Shown here piece after piece: positions 6,376 to 14,646 of a DNA stretch of 34,418 nt. Both the position numbers and the translations under genes were made by a program. Origin of the DNA: Oscillospiraceae bacterium (GTDB taxonomy: Bacteria > Bacillota > Clostridia > UMGS1840 > HGM11507). The notes beneath the pieces were generated by a model, which did no database searches, was not told the DNA's origin, and saw only the letters and a program-made list of their open reading frames with translations. The first letter of the stretch is position 1. The number at the start of each line of letters is the position of its first letter. The stretch spans positions 1 to 34,418 of the forward strand of contig SVKJ01000015.1 in the NCBI GenBank assembly GCA_015068525.1, given 5' to 3'.

Positions 6376-7776
6376 TTATTTTTTTAAAGTGAAAATAAAC
6401 TCTGCAAATTTTCCTTCTTCACTTTCAATCCATATTTTTTCACCATGTTTATTTATTATTCGTTTAACAATATAAAGTCCAAGCCCAACACCTGTTTTAT
6501 TCTGACTTCTTGATTTATCAACCTTATAAAACCGTTCAAAAATGGTTTTCTTATCGTCTTTCGAAATGCCTTCGCCTTCATTTTTTATTGATATATATAC
6601 CTTGTTGCCTTTTCGTTTGGTTGATATATCAATTATTCCCTTATGATACGAAAATTTAATGGCATTATCAAGTAAATTTGTAACAACTCTCTTAATACTG
6701 TCCTTTTCCGCCACCACTTCTTCAATCTCACTTTCAAACATTGCATTGACAGTAAGATTCTTTTCATTAAACTTATTTTCAAAACTAATAATAGAAAGAC
6801 GTATAAGTTCGTTTATATTAAAGGTTGACAATTCAAGGCTTACTTCATCACTTTCAAGTTTAGATACATCAAGAAGGTCACTTATAAGTTTAGATAATCT
6901 TTTTGATTCATCTAAAACAACATTCAAATATATTTCCCTTTTATCAGGAGGAATAGTATTATCCAAAATCCCTTGAACAAATCCTGTAATAGTTGTCATA
7001 GGAGTTCTTAACTCGTGAGATACATCTGAAATAAAAGAACGCCTCATATTTTCTGATTTTTCGATAGAATCGGCCATATCATTAAAAGTTTCCGCAAGTT
7101 CGCCGATTTCATCATTTTTATTATAAACTTTTACCCTTGCCCTGAAATCTCCGTTAGTTAAATTCTTTGAGGCAAGTTTCAACTGTTTTATCGGATCTGC
7201 AACACGTTTGGTAAATAAAAATATAAGTATTAAAGACAAAAGCAGCACAACCAAACCAGAAAGAAGATAAATTTTTATAATATCTCCTCTTAATCTTGTT
7301 ATTTCAGGAAGAAACGTTATTAAGTAAATTCCTCCAATGATATGAGAGTCAAACTTAATAGGAATCCCGACAATAAGGCTTGAATCCTTAAAAGAGCCTA
7401 TTTTTTCTACTTTTGAAGAATTGATACCTCCATTAACAGTTTCTATCAAATCCTTTGGAATCCTTAAATCTCTGTCATTATACATTATTCCCGTATTAAA
7501 AAGGATAGAACCATCAGGATTTGCCAGTATTATATCACTTTCCAGATTAGAAGCAGACAGTTCGGAAAAAATTCTGAAATAATTATTAAAATCATTATTA
7601 TCATATTTTACAATTTCTGTACTGATACTACTTATTTTTTCGCCTGCGTTCATAAGGAGTGTTTTTTTCTGGTCAATAACATAATTGCCTAAAAAATAAA
7701 ATATTACCATACCGATAGAAACGGTTACTATAAGAATGGTTGATACAAAATAAACAAATATTTTCTTAAATATCAT
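6376..7776 (-). CDS. Sensor histidine kinase (HAMP, HisKA, HATPase)
   Basis: 466 residues with two membrane segments (about 7-30 and 167-188) enclosing an extracellular sensor domain of about 135 residues. A HAMP linker follows (about 190-243), then the H-box FISDVSHELRTPM with phospho-acceptor H254, the N-box with N371 in NLLDNAIKFS, and G-boxes GEGIS (401-405) and GVGLGLYIV (429-437). It therefore has every element for autophosphorylation. The start lies two bases after the stop of the response regulator gene, so the two are one unit. The position just before htrA suggests sensing of envelope or secretion stress; the signal itself cannot be read from the sequence. Confidence 0.93.
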   Translation of the reverse strand: MIFKKIFVYFVSTILIVTVSIGMVIFYFLGNYVIDQKKTLLMNAGEKISSISTEIVKYDNNDFNNYFRIFSELSASNLESDIILANPDGSILFNTGIMYNDRDLRIPKDLIETVNGGINSSKVEKIGSFKDSSLIVGIPIKFDSHIIGGIYLITFLPEITRLRGDIIKIYLLSGLVVLLLSLILIFLFTKRVADPIKQLKLASKNLTNGDFRARVKVYNKNDEIGELAETFNDMADSIEKSENMRRSFISDVSHELRTPMTTITGFVQGILDNTIPPDKREIYLNVVLDESKRLSKLISDLLDVSKLESDEVSLELSTFNINELIRLSIISFENKFNEKNLTVNAMFESEIEEVVAEKDSIKRVVTNLLDNAIKFSYHKGIIDISTKRKGNKVYISIKNEGEGISKDDKKTIFERFYKVDKSRSQNKTGVGLGLYIVKRIINKHGEKIWIESEEGKFAEFIFTLKK

Positions 7777-7778
7777 AT

Positions 7779-8474
7779 TTAAAGTACCTCAAATTTATAA
7801 CCGACTCCCCAAACGGTTTTTAAATTCCATTTTTCACTTTTATTTTCAATTTTTTCTCTTATTCTTTTAATATGAACATCAACTGTTCTTGAATCGCCAA
7901 AATAATCATAATCCCACACGCTTGATAATAATTGGTCACGTGTAAAAACCTTATTTGGATTTTTAGCAAGAAAATATAAAAGTTCAAGTTCTTTCGGAGG
8001 CATTTCAACCACCTTGTCATTTATCTTGAGTTCATAGTTTGAAAGATTGATATTTATATTATCATAAATTACCTCATCTTCCTTCTCCATCTCACCCTTA
8101 TCCGAATCAAATCTTCGAAGAACTGCTTTAATTCTTGCAATAAGTTCCTTAACGTCAAAAGGTTTTACAATATAATCATCAGCCCCAAGTTCCAAACCTA
8201 ACACTTTATCAAATGTATCGCTTTTTGCCGTAAGAAATATAATTGGCACTGAACTTACCTTTCTTATTTCACGGCACACTTCATATCCGTCCATATATGG
8301 CATAAGAATATCTAAAATGATAAGGTTTGGTTTTTCCCTGTTAAAACCATTAACTGCTTGTCTGCCATCACTCGCAAGAATTACCTCAAATCCCTCTTTT
8401 TCAAGATACATACGAGCAAGTTCACATATATTTTTGTCATCATCGCAGAATAATATTTTAACTTTTGTGTTCAT
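7779..8474 (-). CDS. OmpR/PhoB-family response regulator
   Basis: 231 residues. A receiver domain (1-120) has the acidic pair D11 and D12, phospho-acceptor D55 in LIILDILMPYMDGYEV, T82 in FLTAK and K104 in YIVKPFD. A winged-helix DNA-binding domain follows (about 130-229) with the typical LELLYFLAKNP, RDQLLSSVWDYDYFGDSRTVDVHI and TVWGVGYKF. It is the partner of the adjacent kinase and precedes it in transcription order. The gap from metK is 47 bases with no terminator, so it may be partly read from upstream. Confidence 0.94.
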   Translation of the reverse strand: MNTKVKILFCDDDKNICELARMYLEKEGFEVILASDGRQAVNGFNREKPNLIILDILMPYMDGYEVCREIRKVSSVPIIFLTAKSDTFDKVLGLELGADDYIVKPFDVKELIARIKAVLRRFDSDKGEMEKEDEVIYDNININLSNYELKINDKVVEMPPKELELLYFLAKNPNKVFTRDQLLSSVWDYDYFGDSRTVDVHIKRIREKIENKSEKWNLKTVWGVGYKFEVL

Positions 8475-8521
8475 AAAAACCTCCTAAGCATAAACTTTTT
8501 TTAATTGGAGACCTTGTAAAA

Positions 8522-9697
8522 CTATAAGTTAGCTTCTTTTCTTAAAATATCTGCTTTATCAGTCATTTCCCAAGGTAAGTTCAAGTCTTCTCTTCCAAAG
8601 TGACCGTATGCTGCAGTATTTTTATAAATAGGTCTTCTTAAATCAAACTTTGAAATAATTGCACTCGGTCTTAAATCAAAATGTTTTTCAACTAAACTTT
8701 CAATTACAGACTGAGGAACTTTATTTGTACCAAAAGTATCAACAAGAACTGATACAGGTTTAGCAACACCAATTGCGTAAGCAAGTTGAATTTCACATTT
8801 GCTGGAAAGCCCTGCTTTAACTATATTTTTTGCAACATATCTTGCTGCATAAGCGGCAGAACGGTCAACTTTTGTCGGATCTTTTCCTGAGAATGCACCG
8901 CCTCCGTGTCTTGCATAGCCACCATATGTATCAACAATAATTTTTCTTCCTGTAAGTCCTGCATCTCCCATAGGTCCGCCAACAACAAATCTTCCTGTTG
9001 GATTAACATATATCTTGGTATTTTCATCCATCATATTTTCAGGAATTTCCTTTTTGATAACAAGTTCAATCATATCTTCTCTTAGTTTTTCCATATCAAC
9101 TGTTTCACTGTGTTGAGTAGACAGAACAACTGTTTCAATTCTTTTTGGCATATCGTCTTCATATTCTACTGTAACCTGTGTTTTACCATCAGGTCTTAAA
9201 TAATCTACCAGCCCGTCTTTTCTTACCTTAGTAAGCCTTTTTGACATATTGTGAGCAAGATAAATCGGAAGCGGCATAAGAGTTTCGGTTTCATCACATG
9301 CGTAACCAAACATCATACCCTGGTCACCTGCACCTAAATCTTCACCTGAATTTTCAGCCTTACTTTCATAAGAATTATCAACGCCCATTGCTATATCTTT
9401 TGATTGTTCATGGATAGCAGTAAGAACTCCGCAGGTTTCACAGTCAAAGCCGTATTTTGCTCTGTCATATCCGATTTCTCTTATGGTATCTCTTACCAAA
9501 GTCTGATAATCTATTGTTGCATCAGTTGTGATTTCTCCCATAACAAGTACAAGACCTGTTGTTATAGATGTTTCACAAGCAACTCTTGCATACTTATCCT
9601 TTTTTAAAATTGCATCTAATACTGCATCAGAAATCTGATCGCATATTTTATCGGGATGCCCTTCAGTTACTGATTCAGATGTAAAATATTTTTTCAT
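8522..9697 (-). CDS. metK: S-adenosylmethionine synthetase
   Basis: 391 residues, standard length. It makes SAM from methionine and ATP. Visible family motifs are TEGHPDKICDQ (11-21), GAGDQGMMFGYA (122-133) and the phosphate-binding loop GGGAFSGKDPTKVDRSAAY. The gene starts 23 bases after the multidrug-export-family gene, so there is no room for a SAM riboswitch at its own 5' end; expression probably comes from the upstream operon or an internal promoter. Confidence 0.97.
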   Translation of the reverse strand: MKKYFTSESVTEGHPDKICDQISDAVLDAILKKDKYARVACETSITTGLVLVMGEITTDATIDYQTLVRDTIREIGYDRAKYGFDCETCGVLTAIHEQSKDIAMGVDNSYESKAENSGEDLGAGDQGMMFGYACDETETLMPLPIYLAHNMSKRLTKVRKDGLVDYLRPDGKTQVTVEYEDDMPKRIETVVLSTQHSETVDMEKLREDMIELVIKKEIPENMMDENTKIYVNPTGRFVVGGPMGDAGLTGRKIIVDTYGGYARHGGGAFSGKDPTKVDRSAAYAARYVAKNIVKAGLSSKCEIQLAYAIGVAKPVSVLVDTFGTNKVPQSVIESLVEKHFDLRPSAIISKFDLRRPIYKNTAAYGHFGREDLNLPWEMTDKADILRKEANL

Positions 9698-9720
9698 TTG
9701 TAATCACCTTTTTCCTTTAT

Positions 9721-10218
9721 TTAAAATAGTTTTGTTATAAGATTTGTTATAATTTCAAGTGCACCTGTAGTTATAGATGTTGCCACAACAGTTCCTGCAA
9801 AAATAACAGGAAGAGCCTTGCTGATTCTCATATTAAATATCGCCGAAGCAAGAGCTCCCGATATTGCCCCTGTACCCGGAAGAGGAAGTGCAACAAATAT
9901 AAAGAGTCCCCAGCCTTCAACTTTCTTTAGTTTAGATGCTTTTTTATGTGCTATATCATCAAGTTTCTCACCCAGTTTTTTAAACATCTTCGTCTTTAAG
10001 AAGAATGAAACAATGGGACGGAAAAGAAGTATTATAAACGGAACTGGAACCATATTCCCTATAACACTAACCAAGAACAGTTGCCAGAACTCCATTCCCA
10101 TATCAGTAAAAAACAAAATCGCATATCTTGATTCAATAAAAGGAATCATTGATGCAAAAAACGCTTTCATCCACAATGGAATCGGAATTGAAATTAAGAA
10201 TTCTTTAACAAAATCCAC
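9721..10218 (-). CDS. Small multidrug-export family membrane protein (COG2426 type)
   Basis: About 165 residues and strongly hydrophobic, with four to five membrane segments. It carries features I associate with the Sm_multidrug_ex family: ESRYAILFF near the start, GNMVPVPFIILLFRPI, a basic cytoplasmic stretch (KKLGEKLDDIAHKKASKLKKVE) and ALPLPGTGAISGALAS. The export function in the family name is weakly supported experimentally. An ATG at 10257 has no good ribosome site; the GTG at 10218 follows AAGGAGAG and gives a shorter, more sensible N-terminus. It lies 53 bases after the DUF4340 gene and just before metK. Confidence 0.75.
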   Translation of the reverse strand: MDFVKEFLISIPIPLWMKAFFASMIPFIESRYAILFFTDMGMEFWQLFLVSVIGNMVPVPFIILLFRPIVSFFLKTKMFKKLGEKLDDIAHKKASKLKKVEGWGLFIFVALPLPGTGAISGALASAIFNMRISKALPVIFAGTVVATSITTGALEIITNLITKLF

Positions 10219-10271
10219 TTTATCTCTCCTTAGAGCCGTCGGAGTGTCGAACTCCATACGCCTTAAACTTG

Positions 10272-11618
10272 TTAAATTTTATTTCTTATTATATCATCAA
10301 TTTTATTTATACGCATATTAAATTCGGAAATATCAACATAAAAGTTTATAACACCATTTACGGCTACAGCAATTTTTCTATCATCATATTTATAATATTT
10401 TATTGTATCAGAATCCGAATTGGTATAAGTAAATGTGTATTCCAAAATTGGTGCTGTGTTCGGTGTATAAGAAAGTGTACCCGATATTTTCATACTTATA
10501 ATCTCAGTATAGGCTTCTTTAAACTTTTTCTGGTCAATAAGTTTACCTTTATATTTAATATCGTGAACTTCAGTATCAACTTTCTTTATATCAAATGAAG
10601 CATTTATATCGTTATGGATATATGATAGTGTTGCCACATTATCAATCGGTCGTATACATACAAACTGCTGTAAAAAAGCAGTTGGCTCGTAGTTTAAAAA
10701 TTCAAAACCTTTTGCATCAACAAAATAAACGCTGTTTTTACTATCCATCTTAATATAATATTTACCATCAACATTTGAGCCTATATTCATATTATAAATA
10801 TTATTGTTTTTATCTTTTAAAGATATCTTATATGAATAAGGATTTAAACCATATTGTGATAAATCAGTAGGATTGTCCTCAACATATTCTATAATCTTAA
10901 GTTCTTTCAAAAGATTAAAAACTTCTTCAAGTTTTGAACTTTCTGCAGCCCAGTCATAAGGTGTTTTCATATTAAATGCAGCAAAACTGTTACGATTAAG
11001 GTCGTTTGAATCATTTCTTTTAAATGAAACTGTTTTTGTTCCGTTTGTATAAGAAAATTCGTTAATATCGCTTATTTCAAAACTAAATAAAACAGTGTTT
11101 CTGTAATAATCAAGTTTTCTTAAAATTGTATCAACTGAGTATGTGCTTACGATATAAACTTTGTTTTCATCATTTAGTTTAACATAATAGCCACTGTCTG
11201 TCGGAGTTTTATTGCCTATATATATTTTTATTTTACTGTTGTCTTTTAAAGATAGTTCAAGTTCTGCCAAAGGATTTAAAAGTCCGAAATCACTTAAAGA
11301 AACGACGTTTTCGTCTGCAATTTCACTTGCATACATTGATGAAATTTCAGTAAGAAGGTATTCAAGTTTTTCGTCATCTTTCTCAATTTGTTTGCCTAAA
11401 ATTTTAATTTCATCGCCATACAGAACATTATATTCTCCGAATTCGTTTTTAATGAAAACTGATGAAATATCACTGCTTAAAACACTATATATTTCTATAC
11501 TCTCATATATATCATTATCTTTATCACTTGTTGTATCAATGCCTGATACTATAGCTAAACCAATTACAAGGAATATTATAATACAACCTAATATAACATA
11601 ATTCTTATATTTTTTCAT
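10272..11618 (-). CDS. DUF4340 domain protein, last gene of a GldA/F/G-like ABC operon
   Basis: 448 residues with one N-terminal membrane anchor (about 7-27) and a long extracellular part. The sequence contains two similar blocks of the kind seen in DUF4340 (GLLNPLAELELSLKDNSKIKIYIGNKTPTDSGYYVKL; QYGLNPYSYKISLKDKNNNIYNMNIGSNVDGKYYIKM), so it looks like an internal duplication. Its ATG shares one base with the stop of the GldG-like gene (TAATG), showing coupling. DUF4340 proteins regularly follow this ABC set; the substrate and mechanism are unknown. Confidence 0.85.
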   Translation of the reverse strand: MKKYKNYVILGCIIIFLVIGLAIVSGIDTTSDKDNDIYESIEIYSVLSSDISSVFIKNEFGEYNVLYGDEIKILGKQIEKDDEKLEYLLTEISSMYASEIADENVVSLSDFGLLNPLAELELSLKDNSKIKIYIGNKTPTDSGYYVKLNDENKVYIVSTYSVDTILRKLDYYRNTVLFSFEISDINEFSYTNGTKTVSFKRNDSNDLNRNSFAAFNMKTPYDWAAESSKLEEVFNLLKELKIIEYVEDNPTDLSQYGLNPYSYKISLKDKNNNIYNMNIGSNVDGKYYIKMDSKNSVYFVDAKGFEFLNYEPTAFLQQFVCIRPIDNVATLSYIHNDINASFDIKKVDTEVHDIKYKGKLIDQKKFKEAYTEIISMKISGTLSYTPNTAPILEYTFTYTNSDSDTIKYYKYDDRKIAVAVNGVINFYVDISEFNMRINKIDDIIRNKI

Positions 11619-12958
11619 TATAATTTTCTCCTCTTAGACCATACAACAATTCCAAAAGTTATAAGTAAAACTGCTAGTATGGTAATTACAATAATAATAA
11701 ATATGAAATTTGTTTGTGTAATTAAAAGTTGAGCATTATTTATTTCTTTAGAAGGAATATCAGCATAAGATTCTTTTGGCAATATTCCTAATATAACACT
11801 CTGGCACACGTCTTCATTATACATATAGGAATCCATTTCATATAAAAGTGAAGAGCCTGAAACATACATTTTTACGGTAGAATTATCTTCAAGCACTCTT
11901 TCGGCAACCATAGAAATAGTATGAGTTCCAATATTAGTTGTTTCTCCGTCTGCATTTTTGGTTGTTGCTTTATCAGTTGATGTTAAAACAGGATATAATG
12001 TTATACCTTTAGTACCCGAATATAAACTTTCAAGTTTATAAGAATGTTGATAATAAAGTGTTTCATCTACATCTTTAGTATATTTATTTTCCGAAACTAC
12101 AGGTATAAACAAATTCTGCCTTGCTATGTTATCGTTATGCTTTTCGGATATAAGTTCCTCTTTTACTTCTATACCCCATTCCTTTATATATTCACAAAGG
12201 TTTGGAAGATACTGACCTACAGGATTTAAATAAATCTTAAGATTTCCGCCTGATAAAACATAACTTTCAAGGTCAGCAATCTCGGAAGATGTAAAATCAA
12301 CAGATGGACAGAATATTACAAGCATATCACAGTTTTCAATTTTTTCTTTGGTAATATCTAAAACATCATAATTATAGTAATTCTTTTGCGCTACTGCTGC
12401 AATTGTATATGCAGGGTATTCGCCATGCCCTTCGGAAAACAGTATTGTTTTCTTCTCGCCTGTTGTAACAGAAATTATACCATTTGTTATAAGTGATTCT
12501 GCGCTTGCTAAATCTCCGTTACTACCATAAAGTGAAGCGAAACTTACAGCTTCAAATTTTTCTTTATTTTCAATAATAAGAGTTCCGTTTGGATCAATAA
12601 TATTATTATATTTTGAAACAGACGCAGGATTTTTTTCAATATCAGTTTTTTCTATTATAATATTATTTTTTACTTGTTTATATCTTCCTAAAAGTTCTTC
12701 TATAACAGGCTCTCCCGTTGAGCCTGAAACAAGAAGTTTCATAGTAACAGGGTCTTCTATTTCTTTTAGTGCATCTTTACTCTCTTTTGAAATTTCAAAT
12801 TGTTTATTTTGAGTTAAGTCTATATTAAGATTTGGAAACTTATCAAGCACTACGCTTACGAAAGCATTGCAAAGAAGAACTGCAATAATAAATAAAACAG
12901 TAACTATTGTTGCATTAAAACCAAATCTAAATTTATTTGAAATGTTTTTCTTTTTCAT
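11618..12958 (-). CDS. GldG-like auxiliary component of an ABC transporter
   Basis: 446 residues with membrane segments at both ends (about 15-38 and 415-438) and a large outer domain of the ABC_transp_aux / GldG type, with NLNIDLTQNKQFEISKESKDALKEIEDPVTMKLLVSG near the start and a Rossmann-like region (EGHGEYPAYTIAAV, CDMLVIFCPSVDF, ESYVLSGGNLKIYLNP). I chose the ATG at 12958, 9-10 bases after GGTGGGAG, over the in-frame ATG at 12970. It overlaps neighbours closely on both sides. In Bacteroidetes GldG serves gliding; in Firmicutes the role is unknown and no gliding genes are seen here. Confidence 0.85.
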   Translation of the reverse strand: MKKKNISNKFRFGFNATIVTVLFIIAVLLCNAFVSVVLDKFPNLNIDLTQNKQFEISKESKDALKEIEDPVTMKLLVSGSTGEPVIEELLGRYKQVKNNIIIEKTDIEKNPASVSKYNNIIDPNGTLIIENKEKFEAVSFASLYGSNGDLASAESLITNGIISVTTGEKKTILFSEGHGEYPAYTIAAVAQKNYYNYDVLDITKEKIENCDMLVIFCPSVDFTSSEIADLESYVLSGGNLKIYLNPVGQYLPNLCEYIKEWGIEVKEELISEKHNDNIARQNLFIPVVSENKYTKDVDETLYYQHSYKLESLYSGTKGITLYPVLTSTDKATTKNADGETTNIGTHTISMVAERVLEDNSTVKMYVSGSSLLYEMDSYMYNEDVCQSVILGILPKESYADIPSKEINNAQLLITQTNFIFIIIVITILAVLLITFGIVVWSKRRKL

Positions 12959-12960
12959 TT

Positions 12961-13668
12961 TTACTCCCACCTTTTTTTATCTATCATTCGTATTGTTAAG
13001 AATATAAATATACCTGCAAATGAAAGATAATACATTATGCTGTCCCATGCTAAAAGTCCCATTCCGAAATTATCAAAACGTATTGACAATGAGAAGAAAC
13101 TAAACATATCATAAAGCCACTGAGGATTTCCGAATATATTAGGTATCATCTCTGCAAAATAGAACACAATAAGCATTGCAAATGATACAAGTGCAGAAAT
13201 AATAAGGTTATTTGATACAGAAGATACAAATACACCAACTGAAACAAAAGCAGCACCAAGTATAAGTTCACCGACATATAATATTAAAAACGATGTAAAA
13301 TCAAAAGGTGCAAATAAGGATATTATAAATGCATAAATAAGTATAATCGACATTATAAGAGCATAAACAACATACGCTGATAAGAATTTTCCCATAACAA
13401 TAGACGTTATTGAGTTAGGGGAAGTAAATAACAGCTGGTCAGTTTTCTGAGTTTTCTCTTCTGCAAAAAGACGCATAGTAATTATAGGAACAAGGAAAAC
13501 AAAAACCGTATTTATATTGTAACAAACATATAACAATGTTGTATATCCGTACATAACATTATAAAGTATAAAAAATACAAATGATATTACTAAAAACAAA
13601 CTCATAAGTATATATATAAGAGGCGAATTAAAATATGAATTAAGTTCGCGTTTAAATATTGCTTTCAT
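12961..13668 (-). CDS. ABC-2 family permease (GldF-like)
   Basis: 235 residues with about six membrane helices and the ABC-2 hallmark at its start (MKAIFKRELNSYFNSPLIYI). ITMRLFAEEKTQKTDQLLFTSP is the conserved cytoplasmic loop of the GldF group, believed to contact the ATPase. It starts directly after the ATPase stop codon and ends just before the GldG-like gene, so the order is ATPase, permease, auxiliary protein, DUF4340. Confidence 0.9.
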   Translation of the reverse strand: MKAIFKRELNSYFNSPLIYILMSLFLVISFVFFILYNVMYGYTTLLYVCYNINTVFVFLVPIITMRLFAEEKTQKTDQLLFTSPNSITSIVMGKFLSAYVVYALIMSIILIYAFIISLFAPFDFTSFLILYVGELILGAAFVSVGVFVSSVSNNLIISALVSFAMLIVFYFAEMIPNIFGNPQWLYDMFSFFSLSIRFDNFGMGLLAWDSIMYYLSFAGIFIFLTIRMIDKKRWE

Positions 13669-14616
13669 TTAATTTCCCCTCCCCAAATTCTGATTTGTAA
13701 GTTCTATAAATACATCCTCTAAACTCATCTTAGACGCCTGAAGCATAAGAATCGGCATAGATTTTACAGCCAAAGCGTTAAACAAAGTTTTTCTTACATC
13801 AAAACCTGCTTCGACATCTATTATAAAATCATAAGAGTCGTTTTCTTTTATGCCGACTTCTTTGATTTTTCTTATTCCAGTAACAGATTCTAAAACATTT
13901 TTGATCGCATTTCTTTCGCCTGCTATACGAACTGTAAGCTGTTGTTTTGTTGTATGAATGTTAGATAGGTTTTCAGGCGAATCTTCCGCCACAATCTGAC
14001 CTTTACTTATAATAACAACTCTGTCGCATATTGCACTGATTTCCTGTAAGATATGAGAACTTATTATAATGGTTTTACTTTTCCCAAGTTCTTTTATCAC
14101 ATTTCTTATTTCAATAATCTGCTTAGGGTCAAGACCAACAGTAGGCTCGTCAAGAATAAGAATTTCAGGATCTCCGATAAGAGCACTTGCAAAACCTACT
14201 CTTTGTTTATAACCCTTTGATAAATGTTTAATAAGTCTGTCTTTAACATCTAAAATACCAACTGATTTCATTACCTCAACTATATGTTTGTTTAAGTCAA
14301 GTTTTACTTTTTTAAGTTCATAAACAAATTTCAAATATTCCAAAACTGTCATATCAAGATAAACAGGAGGAAGTTCAGGAAGATATCCAATCTTCTTTTT
14401 AACTTCGGTCGGATTGTCTAAAACCTCAAGACCGTCAACTTTAACGCTTCCTTTAGTATATGATAAGTAACCTGTTATAATAGACATTGTAGTAGTCTTA
14501 CCTGCGCCGTTAGGACCTAAAAACCCTAAAATTTCCCCTTTATTTACAGTGAAGCTTATATCTTTTAAGCATGGCCTTTTACCGTAATTTTTATAAAGAT
14601 GCGATATTTCAATCAT
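13669..14616 (-). CDS. ABC transporter ATPase (GldA/CcmA-like)
   Basis: 315 residues. Walker A GPNGAGKT (34-41), signature LSKGYKQR (132-139), Walker B ILILDE (152-157) and switch histidine in IIISSHILQE are all present, followed by an 80-residue C-terminal extension (about 230-312) common in ABC-2 export ATPases. It powers the adjacent permease. It is the first gene of the four-gene export unit, 30 bases downstream of aspS, so it may be co-transcribed with the synthetase genes. Confidence 0.95.
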   Translation of the reverse strand: MIEISHLYKNYGKRPCLKDISFTVNKGEILGFLGPNGAGKTTTMSIITGYLSYTKGSVKVDGLEVLDNPTEVKKKIGYLPELPPVYLDMTVLEYLKFVYELKKVKLDLNKHIVEVMKSVGILDVKDRLIKHLSKGYKQRVGFASALIGDPEILILDEPTVGLDPKQIIEIRNVIKELGKSKTIIISSHILQEISAICDRVVIISKGQIVAEDSPENLSNIHTTKQQLTVRIAGERNAIKNVLESVTGIRKIKEVGIKENDSYDFIIDVEAGFDVRKTLFNALAVKSMPILMLQASKMSLEDVFIELTNQNLGRGN

Positions 14617-14646
14617 TGTTAAGTTCCTCTCTCTTATAAATACATA

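Noticed and set aside
9698..9720. SAM riboswitch ahead of metK
   Set aside because: Only 23 bases separate metK from the upstream gene, and no S-box sequence is seen.
9818..10321. Plus-strand 167-codon frame
   Set aside because: Antisense to the multidrug-export-family gene; its length follows from that gene's codon pattern.
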